A stretch of DNA of 20,444 bases from DAOUFU01 sp034429275 (lineage in GTDB: Bacteria; Chloroflexota; Anaerolineae; Aggregatilineales; Aggregatilineaceae), in contig DAOUFU010000338.1 of the NCBI GenBank assembly GCA_034429275.1, forward strand, positions 1-20,444. The letters run 5' to 3'. Each line of letters begins with the position of its first letter. Positions within the stretch are counted from its first letter, which is position 1. Of the stretch, positions 15,552 through 20,444 are shown piece by piece. A program made the position numbers and the translations under genes. The notes below the pieces were generated by a model. It did not search any database, was not told the DNA's origin, and saw only the letters and a program-made list of their open reading frames with translations.

Positions 15552-16688
15552 ATGCGCGAGTTTGTGAATGGGGCCGAAGTGATCGCGCGGGCGGCACTGG
15601 CGGCGGGCTGCGACTTCTTCGCGGGGTACCCGATCACACCTGCAACGCCGATTTTGCTGCACATGGTGCGCGAACTGCCCAAAGTGGGCGGGGTGGCGAT
15701 CCAGGGGGAGGACGAGATCGCGTCGATCGGCATGTGCGCGGGCGCGGCAATGAGCGGGGCGCGCGCCATGACGGCGACCAGCGGACCGGGCATCAGCCTG
15801 TACAGCGAGACGATCGGCCTGGCGGTGATGGGCGAAGTGCCGCTGGTGATCGTCAATGTGCAGCGGATGGGTCCGGCGACGGGCGGCGCGACGACGGTGG
15901 CGCAGGGCGATATCCAGTTCATGCAGTGGGGGACGGGCGGGGGCTACCCGGTGATCGTGCTGGCCCCGGTGGACGCGGTGGACTGCTACGCGATGACCAT
16001 GCGCGCGTTTGACCTGGCGGAGCGGTTCCGGGTGCCGGTCTTTCTGGCGACTGACAAAGAGACGGTGGCTTCCAAAGTGACGGTGGAGGTCGAAGATTAT
16101 GTGACTGTGCCGGTGACGGCGCGGCGGGTGGCTGGGGACGAGTTCGCAGATCGCTTTGTTCCGTACCACGTCGAGCAGCCGGGCGATGTGCCGGTTATCG
16201 CTCATTACGGCGGGCCGCATATTGTGCGCTTCACGGCCTCGACGCACGATGCGCGGGGCTACCTGACCAAGCGCCCGGCGGAGGTTGGCGCGCTGAACGC
16301 GCACCTGTGGCACAAGATCATGGATCATGTGGACGAGATCGCGATGGTGGAGCACGACGCCCAGCCAGGCGCGAGAACGCTGGTGATCAGCTATGGGATC
16401 ACGGCGCTGGCGGCAGAGGAAGCGGTTGAGCGGCTGCGCGCGAGCGGTGTGTCCGTCTCGCGGCTGACGGTGCGCTCACTGTGGCCGGTGCCGGAGCGTG
16501 CGATCCGCGCGGCGCTGGAGGGGATCGCCCGAATCGTGGTGGCGGAGCTGAACCTGGGGCAGTATGCGCGCGAGATTGAGCGGCTGGCCCGCGATGATCA
16601 GCAGGTGATCGGGGTGTACCGGGTGGATGGCGAACTGATCGCACCGGAGCAGATCGCCGGGGCAGTGATGGCTGCGGAGGTGGCATGA
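15552..16688 (+). CDS. 2-oxoacid:ferredoxin oxidoreductase, alpha subunit
   Basis: This 378-residue subunit forms, with its partner, a thiamine-diphosphate enzyme that oxidatively decarboxylates a 2-oxoacid to acyl-CoA and reduces ferredoxin; the reverse reaction fixes CO2. The GYPITPATP motif (residues 25-33) is the substrate-binding signature. EDEIASIGMCAGAAMSGARA and MGPATGGATTVAQGD are also typical. There is no gamma domain at either end, unlike many alpha subunits; the gamma part is fused to the beta subunit instead. ATG 15552 is supported by AGGAGAG at 15537-15543, eight bases upstream; the frame is open to 15414 without a ribosome site. Its stop overlaps the next start by four bases (ATGA). 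The preferred substrate, such as 2-oxoglutarate or a branched-chain oxoacid, cannot be decided. Confidence 0.9.
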   Translation: MREFVNGAEVIARAALAAGCDFFAGYPITPATPILLHMVRELPKVGGVAIQGEDEIASIGMCAGAAMSGARAMTATSGPGISLYSETIGLAVMGEVPLVIVNVQRMGPATGGATTVAQGDIQFMQWGTGGGYPVIVLAPVDAVDCYAMTMRAFDLAERFRVPVFLATDKETVASKVTVEVEDYVTVPVTARRVAGDEFADRFVPYHVEQPGDVPVIAHYGGPHIVRFTASTHDARGYLTKRPAEVGALNAHLWHKIMDHVDEIAMVEHDAQPGARTLVISYGITALAAEEAVERLRASGVSVSRLTVRSLWPVPERAIRAALEGIARIVVAELNLGQYAREIERLARDDQQVIGVYRVDGELIAPEQIAGAVMAAEVA

Positions 16689-18046
16689 TGAGCGGGGCGG
16701 AACAGGCACAGATGATTGCGACCTACCTGGACGCGGAGACTCTGCCTCTGCCATTTTGCCCCGGTTGTGGGCACAGCACGATCGTTAACGCGCTGAACGA
16801 GGCGCTGGTGCGGCTTCAGCCCGACCCGCGCGAAGTCGTGCTGGTGTCGGATATCGGCTGCCAGGGGCTTTCGGACCAGTTTTTTACCACGCACGCGTTT
16901 CACGGGCTGCACGGGCGCTCGGTGACCTATGCCAGCGGGATCAAACTGGCGCGGCCCGATCTGCGCGTGATTGTGCTGATCGGCGATGGCGGCTGCGGGA
17001 TCGGCGGGCATCACCTGATCAATGCGGCGCGGCGGAACATGGGCCTGACGGTGATCGTGTTCAATAACATGAATTTTGGCATGACGGGCGGCGAGCATTC
17101 GGTCACCTCGCCGCCGGGCGCAGTGACCGCGACGACGCTGGTGGGCAACCTGGAACAGCCGCTCGACATCTGCGGGACGGTGGCGCTGAACGGAGCGAAC
17201 TTCGCGGCGCGCACCACGACGTTTGACAAGTCGCTGCCGGACCTGATCGCGCAGGCGCTGCAGGTGGAGGGCTTCGCGCTGGTGGATGTATGGGAGTTGT
17301 GTACGGCTTACTTTGCGCCGCACAATCAGCTCAAGCGCGACACCCTGATCGAGACGCTGGACCGGCTGAACCTGCCTACCGGAATTGTTCACCAGGCGGC
17401 GCGGCCCGAATACAGCCGCGCTTACCGGGAGGCGGTGGCCGGGTCGCTGGGCCAGCCGGTGATGGGGCCGGAAGGCATCGCTGCAGGGCAGTTCAGCAGC
17501 GGGCTGGATCGCCGGGTGGCGTGCGTGATCGCGGGGGCGGCGGGGCAGCGGATCGTCTCGGCGGCGGAGTTGTTCGCGCAGGGGGCGATGCTGTGTGGGC
17601 TGTGGGCCACCCAGCACAACGATTACCCGGTGACGGTCAAAACCGGGCACTCAGTGGCCGAGGTGGTGCTCAGCCCGGAGCGCATCCGGTTCATGGGTGC
17701 GGAGACGCCCGACCTGATGCTGGTGTTGTTCGCCGAAGGGCTGCGCAAAGAGCGCGGACGTATCGCAGCGCTGCCGCCGCAGGCGACCGTGTACATTGAG
17801 CGCGGCTTGCTGGCGGAGGTGGGTCCACTGGCGACCCAGGCGCGCGTGATCGCGATGGATTTTGGCGCGGCGGCGCAGCCCAAGGTGTCGTGGACGGTGA
17901 CGGCGCTGGCGGGCATCCTGGCGCGCGAGGGACTGTACCCGGTCGAGGCGATGAAGACGGCGGCACTCAGCACAGCCTATGCCGAAAAGACGCTGGGCGC
18001 AATTGAGGCGGGCGCGCGGCTGGACTTCGCGCTGGTAAAAGGATAA
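16685..18046 (+). CDS. 2-oxoacid:ferredoxin oxidoreductase, fused beta-gamma subunit
   Basis: The 453-residue protein carries a complete beta subunit at about residues 1-250. Its thiamine-diphosphate site is GDGGCGIGG (100-108) followed by FNNMNFGMTGG (126-136). Cys25 and Cys28 (CPGCG), Cys60 (DIGC) and Cys206 match the four cysteines that hold the single 4Fe-4S cluster in two-subunit enzymes. A gamma-type domain follows at about 275-450, starting at VIAGAAGQRIVSAAELFAQGA. Gamma domains are more often free or fused to alpha, so beta-gamma order is uncommon. GGAGG at 16676-16680 serves either ATG 16685, four bases away, or ATG 16688, seven bases away; the latter has better spacing. No delta (2x4Fe-4S) subunit is encoded nearby. 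Confidence 0.87.
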   Translation: MMSGAEQAQMIATYLDAETLPLPFCPGCGHSTIVNALNEALVRLQPDPREVVLVSDIGCQGLSDQFFTTHAFHGLHGRSVTYASGIKLARPDLRVIVLIGDGGCGIGGHHLINAARRNMGLTVIVFNNMNFGMTGGEHSVTSPPGAVTATTLVGNLEQPLDICGTVALNGANFAARTTTFDKSLPDLIAQALQVEGFALVDVWELCTAYFAPHNQLKRDTLIETLDRLNLPTGIVHQAARPEYSRAYREAVAGSLGQPVMGPEGIAAGQFSSGLDRRVACVIAGAAGQRIVSAAELFAQGAMLCGLWATQHNDYPVTVKTGHSVAEVVLSPERIRFMGAETPDLMLVLFAEGLRKERGRIAALPPQATVYIERGLLAEVGPLATQARVIAMDFGAAAQPKVSWTVTALAGILAREGLYPVEAMKTAALSTAYAEKTLGAIEAGARLDFALVKG

Positions 18047-18069
18047 ATAACCGTACCCTTGAGATTGTA

Positions 18070-18097
18070 TTGTATTAAAACGAAAATTGAATAAAAT
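18070..18097 (+). promoter_or_regulatory. Candidate promoter in an AT-rich patch before the SpoIIAA-like gene
   Basis: TTGTAT at 18070-18075 and TAAAAT at 18092-18097 are 16 bases apart. The 50 bases around them are strongly AT-rich against a GC-rich background. An alternative -10, TATAGA, lies at 18103-18108. The 18047-18161 gap shows no terminator for the upstream operon, so read-through is possible. Confidence 0.35.
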
Positions 18098-18161
18098 GAA
18101 AATATAGAGCCGTATCACTTGATGGGGATGAGATGCTTCGTCGCTTTGAGGAGGAGCGCGA

Positions 18162-18569
18162 GTGTCTGAAACAATTGTTGTTGATAATGAGTACATCACA
18201 TTGAGGTATATTCCTGAGAAAAGCCTGATCTACCACACCATTCACAAGCCGGTCGCCGGGCAGCCGCTCCGTGACGCGATCAACGCGGGGACGGAGGTGC
18301 TCAAGGAAAACGGGGCGACCAAGTGGCTCTCGGATGACCGGAAGAATGGCCCGCTTTCACGCGAGGACGCGGAGTGGGGGTTCAAAGACTGGAACCGGCG
18401 GGCTATTGCTGCGGGGTGGAAGTATTGGGCGGTGGTGGTGCCAGAACAAGCGGTAGCGGCAGGGAGCCTGGCACCGACGATCCAGGACCTGTTCAACCTG
18501 GGGGTGCGGACACAGGTCTTCGTCACGGTGGAAGAAGCGATGGAGTGGCTGGACGAGATGCGAAATTGA
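18162..18569 (+). CDS. SpoIIAA-like (STAS/SEC14-type) small protein
   Basis: The 135-residue soluble protein has no signal peptide or membrane helix. An N-terminal two-strand segment (YITLRYIPEKSLIYHTIHKP) leads to a helix, and KWLSDDRKNGPLSREDAEW is followed by WKYWAVVVPE and VEEAMEWLDEM at the end. This order resembles SpoIIAA-like STAS/SEC14 proteins, in which an L-x-D-x-R-K motif precedes an aromatic helix. The call comes from remembered family features and is not certain; a lineage-specific hypothetical protein is the alternative. The start is GTG 18162, with GGAGGAG six bases upstream. It has its own AT-rich upstream region and a clear terminator, so it is probably a single-gene unit. 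It lacks the SSxG phosphoacceptor seen in the STAS paralogues at 7473-8237. Confidence 0.6.
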   Translation: MSETIVVDNEYITLRYIPEKSLIYHTIHKPVAGQPLRDAINAGTEVLKENGATKWLSDDRKNGPLSREDAEWGFKDWNRRAIAAGWKYWAVVVPEQAVAAGSLAPTIQDLFNLGVRTQVFVTVEEAMEWLDEMRN

Positions 18570-18609
18570 TTCGCTATTAGCTGGTCCAGGATAAGGCGGG
18601 GGCCTACAG

Positions 18610-18639
18610 TCCCCCATCCGCACAGGGTGGGGGATTTTT
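18610..18639 (+). terminator. Intrinsic terminator after the SpoIIAA-like gene
   Basis: A 10-bp stem (18610-18619 with 18625-18634, one T-G pair) with loop GCACA is followed directly by five T at 18635-18639. It lies 40 bases past the stop codon. Confidence 0.88.
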
Positions 18640-18659
18640 GATCTGCGGGATAGGGATAG

Positions 18660-18688
18660 TTGCGCGGGAGGGCGGAAGGGCGTATACT
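18660..18688 (+). promoter_or_regulatory. Predicted promoter of the alpha/alpha-toroid gene
   Basis: TTGCGC at 18660-18665 and TATACT at 18683-18688 are 17 bases apart. The -10 matches five of six positions and the -35 three of six. Transcription would start near 18695, inside the palindrome at 18691-18704. Confidence 0.5.
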
Positions 18689-18690
18689 GT

Positions 18691-18704
18691 AGAACAAGTG
18701 TTCT
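18691..18704. promoter_or_regulatory. Possible LexA/SOS operator (GAAC-N4-GTTC palindrome)
   Basis: AGAACAAGTGTTCT is an inverted repeat with perfect six-base arms and a two-base centre, and contains GAAC-AAGT-GTTC. This is the core of the LexA box known from Firmicutes and Actinobacteria. It lies two bases past the -10 element and over the predicted start site, a position where a bound repressor would block transcription. Another palindromic repressor site is possible. Confidence 0.45.
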
Positions 18705-18738
18705 TTGTGTGGAGCATTGGCACGGGGAGGAGATGTTC

Positions 18739-19680
18739 ATGCGTACATTGTCTCAGGCGCGGCAGGCCCAGGCGCGCGCGTTCATTTTTGCCCAGGGGCG
18801 GCCATTGGAGCAGGCCCTCTACCGCCTGCACTTTGAGGACGGCTCGACCGGGACGGCGCGCGCGGCAGTGTTCGAGGCGCTGGCCGCGTTCCAGAACGCG
18901 GACGGCGGCTTTGGGCGGGGATTGGAGCCGGACATCCGGCTGGCGGATTCGTCGGTGATCTGTACGACGGTGGGTCTGCAATATCTGCGCGGACTGGGTG
19001 CAGGAGCGGATCACCCGATGGTGCGTGGGGCGATTCGTTTTCTGCTGGCGACCTATGACGCCGGGCACATGTCGTGGCTGCCGGTGCCGCCCAACGTGGA
19101 CGATGCTCCCCACGCGCCCTGGTGGGATTACAGGCCGGACCCGGTCGCGCGATGGCACAACCCGCGCCCGGAGATCGCCGGGTATTTTGTGCAGTATGCG
19201 GAACTGGTTCCGGCGGAACTGCGCGAGTCGTTGGTGGCCCAGGTGGTGGCAGACCTGGAAGCTATGCCGGATAGGGACTGGGCTGATTCCCACGATGACC
19301 TGTTGTGCTATGTGCGGCTGGCGGAGTCGCCGGGGCTGGCGGCAGGGTATCAGCGGCGGATCGAGGCCAAGCTCCGCCCGGCGGTGCGCCTGTCGTGCAG
19401 CAACGATCCGGCGGACTGGCAGGGCTACATCCTGATGCCGCTCAAGCTGGTGAACAGGCCGGATGCGCTTTTTGCGGAAGACTTTATGCCCGGCGTGCAG
19501 TCGCAGCTCGACCGCGAGATCGCAGCGCAGGGGGATGATGGCGCGTGGATGCCCGGCTGGTCGTGGTTCGGGCACTATGACGAGGCGTGGCCAGAGGCCG
19601 AACGTGAATGGAAGGGTCGGCTGACGCTGGATATGCTGCTGGCGCTGCGGGCGTTTGGCCGGTTGGAAGGGCCAGCATAG
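18739..19680 (+). CDS. Terpenoid cyclase/prenyltransferase-like alpha/alpha-toroid protein of unknown function
   Basis: The 313-residue protein resembles the alpha/alpha-toroid fold of squalene cyclases and prenyltransferases. AAFQNADGGFGRGLEPDIRL near residue 60 and the later QGDDGAWMPGWSWF near 270 are typical Q-x-x-DG-x-F/W repeats. It is shorter than true squalene cyclases (about 600 residues), and I see no DxDD protonation motif. Enzyme activity is therefore unlikely to be cyclisation. There is no signal peptide. ATG 18739 is preferred because GGAGG (18726-18730) lies eight bases upstream; ATG 18733 sits too close to that site, and GTG 18709 has none. The gene stands alone behind a possible LexA box and ends before a hairpin. 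Fold confidence is good, and function is not known. Confidence 0.75.
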   Translation: MRTLSQARQAQARAFIFAQGRPLEQALYRLHFEDGSTGTARAAVFEALAAFQNADGGFGRGLEPDIRLADSSVICTTVGLQYLRGLGAGADHPMVRGAIRFLLATYDAGHMSWLPVPPNVDDAPHAPWWDYRPDPVARWHNPRPEIAGYFVQYAELVPAELRESLVAQVVADLEAMPDRDWADSHDDLLCYVRLAESPGLAAGYQRRIEAKLRPAVRLSCSNDPADWQGYILMPLKLVNRPDALFAEDFMPGVQSQLDREIAAQGDDGAWMPGWSWFGHYDEAWPEAEREWKGRLTLDMLLALRAFGRLEGPA

Positions 19681-19712
19681 CGTGGATTTCTGCTCCGCGC
19701 GAAATGAGGGCT

Positions 19713-19748
19713 GCCCGGCGATGGAGTCTCACTCGCCGGGCGATTTGT
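19713..19748 (+). terminator. Probable terminator after the toroid gene
   Basis: A perfect 9-bp stem (GCCCGGCGA at 19713-19721, TCGCCGGGC at 19733-19741) with an 11-base loop is followed by GATTTGT. The T-run is weak. A second GC-rich hairpin lies at 19754-19786 (arms GTGGCG and CGCCAC). Confidence 0.5.
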
Positions 19749-19806
19749 TCCCGGTGGCGCGGCGGCGGTCCGCACCGCGACGCCACGCAAGGCGCGGGAT
19801 CGAGCC

Positions 19807-19835
19807 TTGTCAAACGATTGTTACTGAGGTAGACT
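19807..19835 (+). promoter_or_regulatory. Predicted promoter of the rpsF-ssb operon
   Basis: TTGTCA at 19807-19812 and TAGACT at 19830-19835 are exactly 17 bases apart. The -35 matches five of six positions and the -10 four of six. Transcription would start near 19842, giving a leader of about 108 bases. The -10 hexamer is identical to that predicted for the Nudix gene. Confidence 0.55.
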
Positions 19836-19853
19836 TTCACCTCGTTTGAACGT

Positions 19854-19900
19854 CCGCACAAATTCCTGACAAGGCGGGCGACTTTCCGCTTGTGGGCGTG
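19854..19900 (+). promoter_or_regulatory. Structured rpsF leader, possible S6:S18 autoregulatory site
   Basis: The 5' leader can form an outer stem CACAA (19857-19861) with TTGTG (19890-19894). A CGG/CCG stem lies inside it (19875-19877 with 19886-19888). Many bacteria carry an S6:S18 binding motif with a conserved CCG before rpsF. I cannot confirm that this structure matches it, so the call is tentative. Confidence 0.25.
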
Positions 19901-19949
19901 GTGCCCATCGCGCCGCAGGCAAACCCAGGGAAAGGAGATAATCCCTCAC

Positions 19950-20351
19950 ATGAACCGTCCGTACGAATTGGGCTTTATCATCCCCAACACTGTCACTGAA
20001 CACGAGACATCCGGCGTGATCGACACCGTCAAGGGGTGGATCAGCGATCTTGGTGGCGAAGTGGTCAAGGTGGATTATTGGGGCCGTCGCCGGCTGGCGT
20101 ATCTGATCAACGATATGCGAGAGGGCTATTATGTCTTTGTGACGATGGCCATCGAACCGTCGAAGATCGCCGAGCTGGAACGAATCTTGCGGCTGAGCAA
20201 CCAGGTGATTCGTCACCTGGTAGTACGGCTGGACGAAGAAGAAGACGTGCAGGCAGACGAGTCGTCGGAATCGCAGGCTGCGGTAGAGACGGCGGCTGAG
20301 ACGGCGGGCGACGACATCCCGGAAGCGACACCCGAAGACCCCGCCGAATAG
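19950..20351 (+). CDS. rpsF: Small ribosomal subunit protein bS6
   Basis: Protein S6 binds S18 and 16S rRNA in the platform of the 30S subunit. The 133-residue product has the standard S6 core over residues 1-95: MNRPYELGFIIPNT, GGEVVKVDYWGRRRLAYLIN and EGYYVFVTMAIEPSKI are all recognisable. The C-terminal tail (about 96-133) is acidic and Ala/Glu-rich, a variable feature of S6 proteins. ATG 19950 starts the conserved sequence, with AAGGAG (19932-19937) 12 bases upstream. It is followed after 55 bases by ssb, the common bacterial order, with rpsR expected beyond the window. It may be autoregulated through its leader. Confidence 0.95.
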   Translation: MNRPYELGFIIPNTVTEHETSGVIDTVKGWISDLGGEVVKVDYWGRRRLAYLINDMREGYYVFVTMAIEPSKIAELERILRLSNQVIRHLVVRLDEEEDVQADESSESQAAVETAAETAGDDIPEATPEDPAE

Positions 20352-20406
20352 ACCGGGCGCACAAGAATCGCAAGCCGCGCAGGCGGCATTGGGAGCGAGG
20401 CGCGTT

Positions 20407-20444
20407 ATGGGGCGTGGACTCAACAAGGTCATGATTATCGGGTA
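20407..20444 (+). CDS. ssb: Single-stranded DNA-binding protein, 5' end only
   Basis: Only 12 codons are present (MGRGLNKVMIIG) before the window ends. They match the very conserved start of bacterial SSB, and the position after rpsF is the standard one. GAGG at 20397-20400 lies six bases before the ATG. SSB coats single-stranded DNA during replication and repair. Confidence 0.88.
   Translation, partial: MGRGLNKVMIIG

Overview
The window is GC-rich bacterial DNA with about fifteen genes and no phage, transposon, tRNA or rRNA sequence. Gene content points to the Chloroflexota (Anaerolineae-like): a very long multi-GAF phosphatase, secreted proteins with Thr/Pro-rich (TPTP) linkers, a large clostripain-like secreted protease, a 2-oxoacid:ferredoxin oxidoreductase with a fused beta-gamma subunit, and an rpsF-ssb pair. 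This placement is an inference from gene style; no taxonomic marker was searched.

Layout. Positions 1-145 look like the 3' part of a 6S RNA cut by the window edge. A plus-strand pair follows: a Nudix hydrolase (291-791) and a membrane-anchored serine hydrolase with a class A beta-lactamase fold (830-2614). Convergent to it, on the minus strand and read from 8237 down to 2680, is a partner-switching signalling cluster: two STAS antagonist paralogues, a fused RsbW-like kinase-STAS protein, and a six-GAF SpoIIE/RsbU-type phosphatase. Known partner-switching logic suggests that the phosphatase senses signals through its GAF domains and dephosphorylates STAS proteins, which then capture the kinase. 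The final target is not encoded here.

A second minus-strand unit (11780 down to 8378) has overlapping genes: an esterase-family protein that lacks the usual nucleophile serine, a LysM-M23 lipoprotein, and an SH3-like anchored protein. It looks like a cell-envelope operon. A 428-base divergent intergenic region separates it from a plus-strand secreted C11 (clostripain) peptidase (12209-15232), which ends at a strong intrinsic terminator.

Next, on the plus strand, are the alpha subunit and fused beta-gamma subunit of a 2-oxoacid:ferredoxin oxidoreductase (15552-18046), a small SpoIIAA-like (STAS/SEC14) protein (18162-18569) behind an AT-rich promoter patch, and an alpha/alpha-toroid protein (18739-19680). 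The toroid gene's predicted start site lies under a perfect palindrome resembling a Gram-positive-type LexA box. The window closes with rpsF and the first 12 codons of ssb. The most noteworthy points are the kinase-STAS fusion cluster, the nucleophile-less esterase, the beta-gamma fusion and the possible SOS box.
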